A DNA stretch of 30,961 bases from Firmicutes bacterium AM31-12AC (GTDB lineage: Bacteria > Bacillota > Clostridia > Lachnospirales > Lachnospiraceae): positions 1 to 30,961 of the forward strand of contig QUJA01000032.1 of the NCBI GenBank assembly GCA_003480425.1. Reading direction: 5' to 3'. Shown piece by piece: positions 15,779 through 23,547 of this stretch (positions are counted from its first letter, which is position 1; each line of letters begins with the position of its first letter). The notes beneath the pieces are model-generated. The model saw only the letters and a program-made list of their open reading frames with translations, did no database searches and was not told the origin of the DNA. A program made the translations under genes and the position numbers.

Positions 15779-16971
15779 CCCTGAGCTGATGAAATATCAT
15801 GATATCGTTCTGCCATATACTTATAGATCATATCTTGCGTCTCCTCATCCATTTCATACTCCAACGATTTCATACAATAATAAATACTGTATGTATAATA
15901 ATACAAAATTGCAGTTTGATTTGTTGTTTGTTTCTGATACTCAATTGCGTAATATTGGGCGTCATTTGCCATGCGCCACCAATTTTCATAGCAACCTTCC
16001 TCTTTTTCCATTTTCTCAATTAAATTCATACGCTGCTCCATTCGATCATCTAATGCTATCGAATTTGGAGCCATCACGTTCCATTCATCCAAATATTCCA
16101 TGGAAGCAGTTGCATTTACTTTATCTTGAAATGTCTCCTGCATTCTTGAAAGTTTTGCCATAGTATCACTATCTTCTTTTTTTATCTTTTTGTCTTTAAT
16201 ACAATCACTTTTTTTTGCACAATATTGCTTTACCCACTTCTTATCCATCTTGGTCTGAAAAACAGCTTTTTCAATACTTTCTTCCACTTCCGATTTTCTT
16301 CCCGGCTCTGCAAGAACAAACGAATACCCCTCCGGTTTCTTCTCTCGACTGCTATCCACTTTCTCATCCATTTGCAAGTTTTCGGATTCATCAATTTCTG
16401 ACTCTTGCATCGTCATCTTACGCTGCATTGAGTCATATTCTTTATCCGATGAAGTATCTACTATCTCTTCTGTATCTTTTTCTTCTGAATTCTCTGCTTT
16501 TCCGCCTTCATCCAGCTTCAAAAAGTTGGTTCCTATCACATTTGACACATACCGACACCCAAGAATTGCTCCCCGAGTCGGATGACAATATGCAACTCCT
16601 GGAGATATCAGCACAAATACAACACTAATAAACGTAATCCACCATCTTGTACATAATGGTTTTATAAAAGAAAACAGGCTATATACTGCACGATAAAGTA
16701 CAACCCAATAAAGTGGTAATTCTTGTTCTTCATATCTTCGCTTATATTCTATTTTCCTACATGCTTTTTCTAAAGCTGTGTAAATTTTTTTGTGATTACG
16801 CACTGCCGATACAACCACCGAAGTGTCTACAGGCAATACTATTATTGGAGAAAATATGATTTTTATTTTACTAATAATTTGGTCTAATGGGAGTAAATTA
16901 AACAGTATTTCTTCCAAAACTAAAATTGCAATAGCTGTAATTATATAGTCTCGGACCCTCCCACATTTCAC
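15775..16971 (-). CDS. Uncharacterised 398-aa membrane protein
   Basis: GTG start with AAGGTG 5 nt before it. Hydrophobic segments lie at about 8-26 (YIITAIAILVLEEILFNLL), 37-54 (IKIIFSPIIVLPVDTSVV) and 108-127 (WWITFISVVFVLISPGVAY). After these come about 270 residues of highly charged, Glu/Lys/Asp-rich sequence with low complexity (165-255) and a C-terminal helical part rich in Tyr (AILYYYTYSIYYCMKSLEYE). A CHPTRG motif follows the third helix. I recognise no family. A 25-codon frame with a strong ribosome site ends 4 nt before the GTG. It is divergent from the XRE gene at 17550. It may be a membrane effector or sensor of the island; that is a guess from context only. Confidence 0.55.
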   Translation of the reverse strand: MKCGRVRDYIITAIAILVLEEILFNLLPLDQIISKIKIIFSPIIVLPVDTSVVVSAVRNHKKIYTALEKACRKIEYKRRYEEQELPLYWVVLYRAVYSLFSFIKPLCTRWWITFISVVFVLISPGVAYCHPTRGAILGCRYVSNVIGTNFLKLDEGGKAENSEEKDTEEIVDTSSDKEYDSMQRKMTMQESEIDESENLQMDEKVDSSREKKPEGYSFVLAEPGRKSEVEESIEKAVFQTKMDKKWVKQYCAKKSDCIKDKKIKKEDSDTMAKLSRMQETFQDKVNATASMEYLDEWNVMAPNSIALDDRMEQRMNLIEKMEKEEGCYENWWRMANDAQYYAIEYQKQTTNQTAILYYYTYSIYYCMKSLEYEMDEETQDMIYKYMAERYHDISSAQG

Positions 16972-16975
16972 ATCA

Positions 16976-17053
16976 TCACCTTCTGTCTGTCTGTAACCTA
17001 TTATTTTGATCTTTTTCTTTATGTATCTCTACACAATCTGTTCCAAAGAGCAA
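16976..17053 (-). CDS. 25-aa small open frame upstream of the 398-aa gene
   Basis: A near-perfect ribosome site, AAAGGAGG (17068-17061), lies 7 nt before a TTG that opens a 25-codon frame (MLFGTDCVEIHKEKDQNNRL and five more). Its TGA ends 4 nt before the GTG of the 398-aa protein. The strong site has no other start codon to serve. It could be a leader peptide that couples translation of the membrane protein, or a small functional peptide. Confidence 0.4.
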   Translation of the reverse strand: MLFGTDCVEIHKEKDQNNRLQTDRR

Positions 17054-17084
17054 TGTTCTACCTCCTTTTTTTCGCAAATTGTAC

Positions 17085-17113
17085 TTGACAAACAAAATAA
17101 ATTTAATTATAAT
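17085..17113 (+). promoter_or_regulatory. Consensus sigma-A promoter for a possible non-coding transcript
   Basis: TTGACA (17085-17090), 17-nt spacer, TATAAT (17108-17113): a perfect match on the plus strand. It is 437 nt from the XRE start, which has its own promoter and lies behind a terminator, so this promoter probably drives something else. The 16981-17549 gap has no larger coding frame that I can support. Confidence 0.75.
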
Positions 17114-17200
17114 AAGTTAAGTTGTTTAGAAAATAACAATTTTACTATTATAATGTTTTATCTTCAAACTTAAGCATTCCACTTGAGTTATGATTAGCTG

Positions 17201-17245
17201 TAAAATACAATGTATTTTAAGTGCCAATTAAAATACGGTATTTTA
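17201..17245. promoter_or_regulatory. Pair of AAAATAC...GTATTTT palindromes (operator candidates)
   Basis: AAAATAC-AAT-GTATTTT (17202-17218) and AAAATAC-G-GTATTTT (17230-17244) lie about 27 bp apart centre to centre, roughly 2.5 helical turns. Such paired dyads suit a dimeric regulator. The XRE protein encoded at 17550 is the obvious candidate, but binding is unproven. They could also be RNA hairpins. Confidence 0.45.
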
Positions 17246-17351
17246 TCACATTATAATTTCAAATCATTATGTTACAATTTGTTGATAATGATTTTACAAT
17301 TTTTTACAGAGAATCTCGCAAGGCAATTTCTCTGCTACAGATTATAACATT

Positions 17352-17383
17352 ACTATGCATACTTGTCAATATGCATAGTTTTT
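17352..17383 (+). terminator. Rho-independent terminator
   Basis: ACTATGCATA (17352-17361) pairs perfectly with TATGCATAGT (17370-17379) across an 8-nt loop and is followed by TTTT and AT-rich sequence. It separates the upstream promoter from the XRE gene. Confidence 0.65.
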
Positions 17384-17457
17384 ATGTTTATTTTACTATT
17401 TTTATTCACTTCAAATAAAATAATATTTTCTTGTTATACCTTTCACCAATATTCTGG

Positions 17458-17486
17458 TTGACCATCTTTTTCAAATTTGATACTAT
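17458..17486 (+). promoter_or_regulatory. Promoter of the 351-aa XRE gene
   Basis: TTGACC (17458-17463), 17-nt spacer, TACTAT (17481-17486), 63 nt before the start codon. Confidence 0.6.
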
Positions 17487-17549
17487 TTATATAGATGTTA
17501 CTTACTATTTACGAAATATTAATAATTCTAAGGGAGGGGGAATTTCCAT

Positions 17550-18605
17550 ATGACAAACAAAGAAATCCTACAAGCCATTATCGACAAGATTAAACAAGAA
17601 ATGAAACGACAAAATTTATCTCAAGAAGACCTTGCAAATCTTTGCACAAAAAAAATCAAAGAAAAAGATCCCCATGCTAAAGGAATCTCGCAGAGTTCTA
17701 TTTCAAATATTTTAAAGAAACCCTCTTCTGCCACACTGTCAAATCTTCTAAAGATTTGTGATGGTCTTGATTTGAGTTTATTTGCAATTTTCCGTTCAAT
17801 CAATAATTCTCTTGCTTCAAATAACAATGCTCTAATATATGATATATCCAATCCGGCATTCAAAGGATATTCTTCTGAATCGGAAATGTATATTTATTTT
17901 CTTTCTACAGAAAGCAACCATGCAGATGAATTAATCTGTGCTGAATTAGAAATGGGAGACTTTTATCACACCAACGAATGTATCGTTCGCTTACAAATCG
18001 ACACAAATCAGCACAATAAAAATGAACATACTCCTAACTACAAAAAATATCAAGGAAATATGATTATTTATCATAACGCATCCATCTTTATCCATCTGCT
18101 TTCCTGTGATTCCGGGGATGTTTGGTCTTTGATATTCAATCATGGTGACCTAAACACCAATCCTTTAACTTGTTCTCTCGGTTGCGCTGTTACATTATCA
18201 AGCGGAAAGGGACATCGCTACCCTACAATTCATTTTGCGTATTTAAGTACAAAAAAATTATCACTTGAAGCGAGAGCACTTACTAAAGATTTACTCCGCC
18301 TTCATAGTGAACATATCATCATTTCAGCAAAAAATCTGGATCTTTTTTTTAAATCAGAAGATGTGGACGATGCCTTCAAAAACAAACTCCGCTCCACCAT
18401 TGCAGAAAAGACTTCTACTTACTCTAAATGGCATGATTCAGATTCGTACTTATTACCTATAAAAGCTTTAGAATCTTCTTCACCGATTAATTCACAAAAA
18501 ACATATGAGGCAATTGCCAGATTACTACATTATTCATCTAATCCTAGCTCTTATACTATCAGTCCTGAGGAAGATAATAAACTACATCACTTATTGAATG
18601 AATAG
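17550..18605 (+). CDS. XRE-family regulator with a large C-terminal domain
   Basis: A 351-aa protein with a GGGAGGGGG ribosome site. The N-terminal HTH covers about 12-80, with an insertion between the first two helices (MKRQNLSQEDLANLCTKKIK, then a spacer, then ISQSSISNILKKPSSATLSN). Residues 95-351 form a mixed alpha/beta domain with cysteines and histidines (FIHLLSCDSGDVWSLIFNHG, CSLGCAVTLSSGKGHRYPT), which could be a ligand-sensing domain. I do not recognise a named family for it. It is the only plus-strand gene of the island's right half, divergent from the 398-aa membrane protein and next to paired palindromes. A role as island regulator is reasonable but inferred. Confidence 0.75.
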   Translation: MTNKEILQAIIDKIKQEMKRQNLSQEDLANLCTKKIKEKDPHAKGISQSSISNILKKPSSATLSNLLKICDGLDLSLFAIFRSINNSLASNNNALIYDISNPAFKGYSSESEMYIYFLSTESNHADELICAELEMGDFYHTNECIVRLQIDTNQHNKNEHTPNYKKYQGNMIIYHNASIFIHLLSCDSGDVWSLIFNHGDLNTNPLTCSLGCAVTLSSGKGHRYPTIHFAYLSTKKLSLEARALTKDLLRLHSEHIIISAKNLDLFFKSEDVDDAFKNKLRSTIAEKTSTYSKWHDSDSYLLPIKALESSSPINSQKTYEAIARLLHYSSNPSSYTISPEEDNKLHHLLNE

Positions 18606-18618
18606 AAATTCAACGTCC

Positions 18619-18669
18619 TTACGAATAAAATCGAATTTTGCACGATGCAAAATTCGATTTTATTCGTAA
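18619..18669. terminator. 24-bp perfect palindrome, bidirectional terminator
   Basis: The 24-nt arms 18619-18642 and 18646-18669 are exact reverse complements with a 3-nt CGA loop. It sits 14 bp after the XRE stop, between convergent transcripts. Confidence 0.7.
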
Positions 18670-18724
18670 AAGGCAATATTCTTCCAGTCTATTTAGTAAG
18701 TGCTTCAAAAAATAGCATAATACA

Positions 18725-18747
18725 AAATAGCAAACTTTTTGCTATTT
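18725..18747 (-). terminator. Terminator hairpin at the end of the capsule operon
   Basis: AAATAGCAAA and TTTGCTATTT pair across a 3-nt loop, 15 nt after the CapF stop codon on the minus strand. The following sequence is only moderately T-rich. Confidence 0.55.
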
Positions 18748-18761
18748 AATTTACCACTCTT

Positions 18762-19955
18762 TTATACCACCTCAAAAAACGTATCTGGATGACTTGGATC
18801 AAACACCTCATTACATGTCATCACCGTCACCAAATCCTCTGTCTCTGATAAATTGATAATATTATGTGTCCATCCCGGAATCATATAAATCGCCTCAATC
18901 TTGTCTCCAGAAACTTCAAACTCTACCATTTCTCCTGTGTTGATATTACGTTCCTGAATCAATCCGTGTCCGTGTACTACAATAAACTGTTCCCATTTGG
19001 AGTTATGCCAGTGCTGGCCTTTTGTGATTCCCGGTTTGCTGATGTTGATAGACACCTGTCCGCAATCAACTGTATGTACCAGCTCTGTAAAACTTCCTCT
19101 ATCATCACAATTCATCTTCATTGCATATTTAAATTTATCAATTGGTAAATACGTTAAGTAAAGGCTGAAAAGTTTCTTTGCAAATGATCCGTCCGGACAT
19201 TTTGGCATCATTAATGAAATCGGCTGTGACTTAAATTCTTCTAATAAATCAACGATTTCACCTAAGGTTGCTTTATGTGTAACTGGTACGCAGCAATAAC
19301 GACCATTCTCATCTAATACAGTTTCAACGCCATCAAATTCACAATGCTGTTCTTTTCCTTCAAGAAGATCAAACATTCCTTCTACAAGGTCATCGATATA
19401 AAGTACTTCCAGTTCTGTGCTTCTATCATTTACAGTAAACTCTTCATCGTTTGCAACTGCCCAGCAAAATGTTGAGATTGCGGAATTGTATTTTGGGCGG
19501 CTGTGTCCCATCAGGTTTACAAAACGGTATACATATACCGATGCGCCTGTTTCTTTTCCATAGTCAAAGAATAACTCTTCTCCAGCTTTTTTGCTTCTTC
19601 CGTATTCACTGTTACCAAAACGTCCTGCTAATGTAGCCTGAACAGAAGAAGAAAGCATGATGCCTGCTTTATTATTGTGTTTCTTTAATGTATCAAGAAG
19701 CTGCGACGCAAATCCGAAATTGCCTTTCATAAAATCTTCCGGATTCTCCGGACGATTTACGCCTGCAAGATTAAATACAAAATCAGCTTTTGCACAATAT
19801 TCATCGAGCTCAGCTTCTGTACTGTCTAAGTCATATTCATAGATTTCATTAATCTCAATGTTTCTGGTTCTGTTTTTTCCATCTCTGATGTTTTTTAAGT
19901 TATTTACAAGTGCGGTTCCTACCATTCCTTTTGCACCGGTAACAAGTATATTCAT
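18762..19955 (-). CDS. capF: CapF: bifunctional UDP-sugar 3-epimerase/C4-reductase
   Basis: Second step of UDP-N-acetyl-L-fucosamine synthesis: epimerises C3 of the keto sugar made by CapE and reduces C4 with NADPH, giving UDP-N-acetyl-6-deoxy-L-talosamine. The N-terminal SDR domain (1-250) has TGAKGMVG (6-13) and the Ser103/Tyr118/Lys122 catalytic set (SSSVQA; YGRSK). The C-terminal cupin domain (about 285-397) carries the metal site in GQHWHNSKWEQF and the His-containing PGWTHNIINL. The 397-aa length is close to S. aureus CapF (369). It is the last gene of the minus-strand capsule operon. The gap to CapG upstream is 81 bp. Confidence 0.9.
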   Translation of the reverse strand: MNILVTGAKGMVGTALVNNLKNIRDGKNRTRNIEINEIYEYDLDSTEAELDEYCAKADFVFNLAGVNRPENPEDFMKGNFGFASQLLDTLKKHNNKAGIMLSSSVQATLAGRFGNSEYGRSKKAGEELFFDYGKETGASVYVYRFVNLMGHSRPKYNSAISTFCWAVANDEEFTVNDRSTELEVLYIDDLVEGMFDLLEGKEQHCEFDGVETVLDENGRYCCVPVTHKATLGEIVDLLEEFKSQPISLMMPKCPDGSFAKKLFSLYLTYLPIDKFKYAMKMNCDDRGSFTELVHTVDCGQVSINISKPGITKGQHWHNSKWEQFIVVHGHGLIQERNINTGEMVEFEVSGDKIEAIYMIPGWTHNIINLSETEDLVTVMTCNEVFDPSHPDTFFEVV

Positions 19956-20036
19956 AATAGTACTACCTCCAACGATAAAAATGACGAGCCCGGTGCAGTT
20001 TCAACATGAGCACCTGCCCGTCATTAAGTTTATATT

Positions 20037-21229
20037 TTACTGATCTTTTCTCCAAACCATCTTGTTGACTACATTCACATATCCCTGAATAATACGAACT
20101 ACTTTCATTGATACTGTTTCGTCTACATAATCCGGACAAGGTTTACCAAGCACACCATTCTGCTTCATCGCAATTGCCATATCTGTAGCATTTAAGAGTT
20201 CTTTTGTTGTAATACCAGCTAAGATAAAATCTCCTGCTTCCAATGCTTCCGGTCTCTCAGTTGATGTACGGATACATACAGCAGCGATTGGATGACCAAT
20301 TGATAAATAAAATGAACTTTCTTCCGGTAATGTACCTGAATCTGATACGATTGCTAATGCGTTCATCTGAAGCTTGTTATAATCATTGAAACCAAGTGGT
20401 TCATTGACTCTTACTCTTGGATCAAGCTTAAATCCGCTCTTTTCTAATCTGTTCTTACTTCTCGGATGGCAAGAATACAGAATCGGCATATCGTACTTTT
20501 CAGCTAATGCATTGATTGCTGTAAAAAGACTTAAGAAGTTCTTCTCGGAATCAATGTTCTCTTCACGGTGCGCTGAAAGAAGGATGTACTTATCTTTCTC
20601 AAGTCCAAGTCTTTCTAACACATCACTCTTCTGAATCTTCTCAAGGTTCATGCGAAGAACCTCTGCCATAGGAGAACCTGTCTGATATGTTCTCTCCTTT
20701 GGAAGTCCCGTGTCTGCTAAATATTTACGTGCAAACTCAGAGTAACATAAGTTACATCCGAAATAACATCTACGATACGTCTGTTTGTTTCTTCCGGAAG
20801 GCACTCGTCTTTACATCTGTTTCCAGCTTCCATATGGAAAAGCGGAATATGTAATCTCTTTGCTGAAATTGCTGAAAGACATGAGTTTGTATCTCCTAAT
20901 ACAAGATATCCGTCTGGCTGTAATTCAGAAAGAAGCTCAAAAGATCTTCCTAAGATATTTCCACAAGTCACTCCAAGATTCTCTCCGACAACCGGTACAA
21001 GAATATCCGGTCCAAATTCTCCAAAAGTATTTGTCAGTTCAAAATCCTCCCAGAAAACAGTAGAAAGATTCTTGTCCCAGTTCTGATTGTAGTATACAAC
21101 ACAACAATCAAAATATTCTCTACATCTTTTGATTACCGCAGCAAGACGGATAATCTCCGGACGTGTTCCGCATCCAATCATCACCTTTGTGCGGCCATCA
21201 TTTTTCCATTTAAAATTATGTTCTACCAT
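20037..21229 (-). pseudogene. capG: CapG: UDP-N-acetyl-sugar 2-epimerase, broken by a 1-nt frameshift
   Basis: CapG inverts C2 of UDP-N-acetyl-6-deoxy-L-talosamine to give UDP-N-acetyl-L-fucosamine. The N-terminal part (from 21229) has IGCGTRPEIIRLAAVI, LVLGDTNSCLSA and the family hallmark HMEAGNRCKDECLPEETNRR. The frame breaks after DVISDV. The other frame carries NLCYSEFARKYLADTG to the end, with LLSAHREENID, YSCHPRSKN and SDSGTLPEESSF. One missing A in GTAACTTATG (minus strand; TT at 20752-20753 on plus) explains it: restoring GTAAAC gives one frame of 397 codons. All motifs are otherwise intact, so the break is recent or a sequencing error. If real, UDP-FucNAc synthesis stops here. Confidence 0.88.
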
Positions 21230-21250
21230 CTTTTTCTCCTGTATCAGAAT

Positions 21251-22285
21251 TTATTCTTCTGCTAATCTTTCTTGAATATATGTCAGTTCCATCATTTTAG
21301 CCTTAATTTCTTCTTTATTAAGAAGTTTCGTGTTGTTTGAATTAAACTCTGTTAATTTGTTTCGCTCAACGTCACCTTCTTTAAAATACTTATCATAATT
21401 CAGGCCACGATTGTCAGCCGGGACACGATAGAAGCCACCAAGGTCAATTGCCTTTGCACACTCTTCGTTTGTAAGCAATGTTTCGTACATCTTCTCTCCA
21501 TGACGAATACCGATTACTTTAATATCTTCTTTCTTTCCACCAAACATCTCGCACACTGCTTCTGCCTGAAGACCAATAGAACAAGCCGGTGCTTTCATAA
21601 TAAGAAGGTCTCCATTCTCGCCATGCTCAAATGCATAAAGAACAAGATCAACTGCTTCTTCCAAAGACATGATAAATCTTGTCATGTTTGGTTCTGTTAC
21701 TGTAATCGGATTGCCTGCTTTAATCTGGTCAATCCAAAGTGGAATTACTGATCCACGAGAGCACATTACATTACCATAACGTGTACAGCAGATTTTAGTC
21801 TTTCCACTGTATCTAGATTTTGCAATTGCTACTGATTCTTCAAGGGCTTTTGTTTTTCCCATTGCGTTAATTGGATATGCTGCCTTGTCTGTAGAAAGAC
21901 AGATAACTGCCTCTACTCCTGCTTCAATGGCTGCTGTAAGCACATTGTCTGTTCCTATTACATTCGTCTGAACAGCTTCCATTGGGAAGAACTCACATGA
22001 TGGAACCTGTTTAAGAGCTGCAGCATGGAAAATATAATCCACTCCATGCATAGCATTTCTGCATGACTGAAGATTTCTTACATCTCCAATGTAAAATTTA
22101 ATTTTGTCAGCAACCTCCGGCATTCTTACTTGAAAATCATGACGCATATCATCCTGCTTCTTCTCATCACGAGAAAAAACTCGTATTTCACCAATATCTG
22201 TTTGCAGGAATCTGTTGAGTACTACATTTCCAAAACTACCAGTTCCTCCTGTAATCATAAGTGTTTTTCCCTTAAATAAAGACAT
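21251..22285 (-). CDS. capE: CapE: UDP-GlcNAc inverting 4,6-dehydratase/5-epimerase
   Basis: First step of UDP-N-acetyl-L-fucosamine synthesis: converts UDP-GlcNAc to a 4-keto-6-deoxy-L-sugar. The ATG at 22285 has GGAGG 8 nt upstream; an upstream in-frame ATG (22300) sits just before that site and is rejected. The protein is 344 aa. The cofactor motif is ITGGTGSFG (11-19). The active-site stretch LSTDKAAYPINAMGKTKALE has Met where most SDR enzymes have Tyr (MGKTK instead of YxxxK), as in the CapE/WbjB group. It also has GVDYIFHAAALKQVPSCEF. It lies 21 bp before CapG and is transcribed with it. Confidence 0.92.
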   Translation of the reverse strand: MSLFKGKTLMITGGTGSFGNVVLNRFLQTDIGEIRVFSRDEKKQDDMRHDFQVRMPEVADKIKFYIGDVRNLQSCRNAMHGVDYIFHAAALKQVPSCEFFPMEAVQTNVIGTDNVLTAAIEAGVEAVICLSTDKAAYPINAMGKTKALEESVAIAKSRYSGKTKICCTRYGNVMCSRGSVIPLWIDQIKAGNPITVTEPNMTRFIMSLEEAVDLVLYAFEHGENGDLLIMKAPACSIGLQAEAVCEMFGGKKEDIKVIGIRHGEKMYETLLTNEECAKAIDLGGFYRVPADNRGLNYDKYFKEGDVERNKLTEFNSNNTKLLNKEEIKAKMMELTYIQERLAEE

Positions 22286-22434
22286 TTTAATTTCCTCCAT
22301 TCTATCTTTTCATATTGCTTTACCCTAAGACAATGTTTCGTTAATAGTGCTCCCATCATCTTAACAATTATTTTTGTACACTATTGCTATATTCAATGCA
22401 CTTTTCTTTTGCCTTTGTATATTGATATACTCTA

Positions 22435-23547
22435 TTATACATTCTTTCTACAACTAATAATAATTTTACAAATTCTATCTACATCTTCCATAGATAAATC
22501 AGCATATAAAGGCAATGTTAAAACTCTCTTACTAATATGTACTGCAACTGGTGTATCATTTACATCGTAAAGATTATTATAACAATCAAAACTATTAATT
22601 AAAGGATAAAAATACTTACGAGCTCCTATCCCGTTCTCAGAAAGTTTCTTCATAACTTCGTTTCTACTTGCACCAAACACTTTTTCATCAAAAATAATTG
22701 GAAAATATGCATAATTTGATTCTACATCTGGCTGAATGCAATTCAGTTTTATTCCCCTAATACCATTAAGATGCTCAAAATATCTTTCAACAACCTTTTT
22801 TCTCTTTGCAATTTCTTCATCAATATGCCTAAGATTACAAATTCCCATTGCGGCAGAAAACTCTGTCATTTTTGCATTTGGTCCAACACTATTAACGCTT
22901 TCTGCATCATGAATACCAAAATCCTTTAATTCAAAAAGGCGTCGCCCAAACTCTGAATCTCTATAGCATACTGCCCCTCCCTCGATAGTATGAAATACCT
23001 TAGTCGCATGAAAACTAAAACATGAAACATCACCGAAAGTAGCAATTCCTTTGCCCTTGTATTTCACACCAAAAGTATGTGCAGCATCGTAAATTACTTT
23101 CAAATCATATTTTTGTGCAATTCTTTCAATTTCTTCAATATTACAAACATTTCCATACACATGAACTGGCATAATTGCACATGTGCGATCTGTAATCAAT
23201 GCCTCTATTTTTGAAACATCGATTGTATATGTTTCTGGTTCTATATCGCAAAATACCGGTTTTAATCCACTTCGAACAATAGCATGTGTTGTTGATGCAA
23301 AAGTAAATGGTGTAGTTATAACTTCTCCATGTAAATTAAGTGCTAGTAAACTTAGCTCTAAAGCCATGTGTCCATTTGTTAATAAATCTACATTTTCAAC
23401 TGAAAGATATTCTTTTAGTTTAGAACAAAGAGTCTGATGCTTTGCCCCCATATTAGTCAACCATCGTGTATCCCATAAATCTTTTATCTCTTCACAATAT
23501 TCTTCATATGATGGCATAGAAGACCTTGTAACATTAATCTTTACCAT
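22435..23547 (-). CDS. PLP-dependent sugar aminotransferase (DegT/DnrJ/EryC1 family)
   Basis: Transfers an amino group to a keto nucleotide sugar, probably at C4. It has the full DegT fold: TNGHMALELSLLAL near 57-70, TTPFTFASTTHAIV (78-91), VIYDAAHTFG (151-160, Asp154 contacting PLP), and the lysine that forms the Schiff base in SFHATKVFHTIEGG (Lys183). The 370-aa length is normal. The sequence resembles VioA/4-amino-4,6-dideoxyhexose transaminases more than CapE-linked enzymes, so it points to an additional amino sugar in the repeat unit. Its 4,6-dehydratase partner is not in this window unless it uses CapE's product. The start overlaps the end of the acyltransferase by 14 nt, so the two are tightly coupled. 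Confidence 0.85.
   Translation of the reverse strand: MVKINVTRSSMPSYEEYCEEIKDLWDTRWLTNMGAKHQTLCSKLKEYLSVENVDLLTNGHMALELSLLALNLHGEVITTPFTFASTTHAIVRSGLKPVFCDIEPETYTIDVSKIEALITDRTCAIMPVHVYGNVCNIEEIERIAQKYDLKVIYDAAHTFGVKYKGKGIATFGDVSCFSFHATKVFHTIEGGAVCYRDSEFGRRLFELKDFGIHDAESVNSVGPNAKMTEFSAAMGICNLRHIDEEIAKRKKVVERYFEHLNGIRGIKLNCIQPDVESNYAYFPIIFDEKVFGASRNEVMKKLSENGIGARKYFYPLINSFDCYNNLYDVNDTPVAVHISKRVLTLPLYADLSMEDVDRICKIIISCRKNV

Larger units (their letters stand above)
17120..17383 (+). ncRNA. Candidate small RNA of about 265 nt
   Basis: The interval runs from just after the consensus promoter at 17085-17113 to the T-run of a terminator hairpin at 17352-17383. No convincing reading frame lies within it. 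It contains two palindromes (17201-17245) and a CAGAGAA/TTCTCTG stem with a 14-nt loop (17307-17334). The XRE gene downstream has its own promoter, so this unit can stand alone. It matches no RNA family that I can name; the alternative is an attenuated leader of the XRE gene. Confidence 0.4.

Noticed and set aside
15789..16628. Plus-strand frames of 74-137 codons opposite the 398-aa gene
   Set aside because: No ribosome sites and low-complexity antisense sequence. The minus-strand frame is longer, with hydrophobic helices and a start site.
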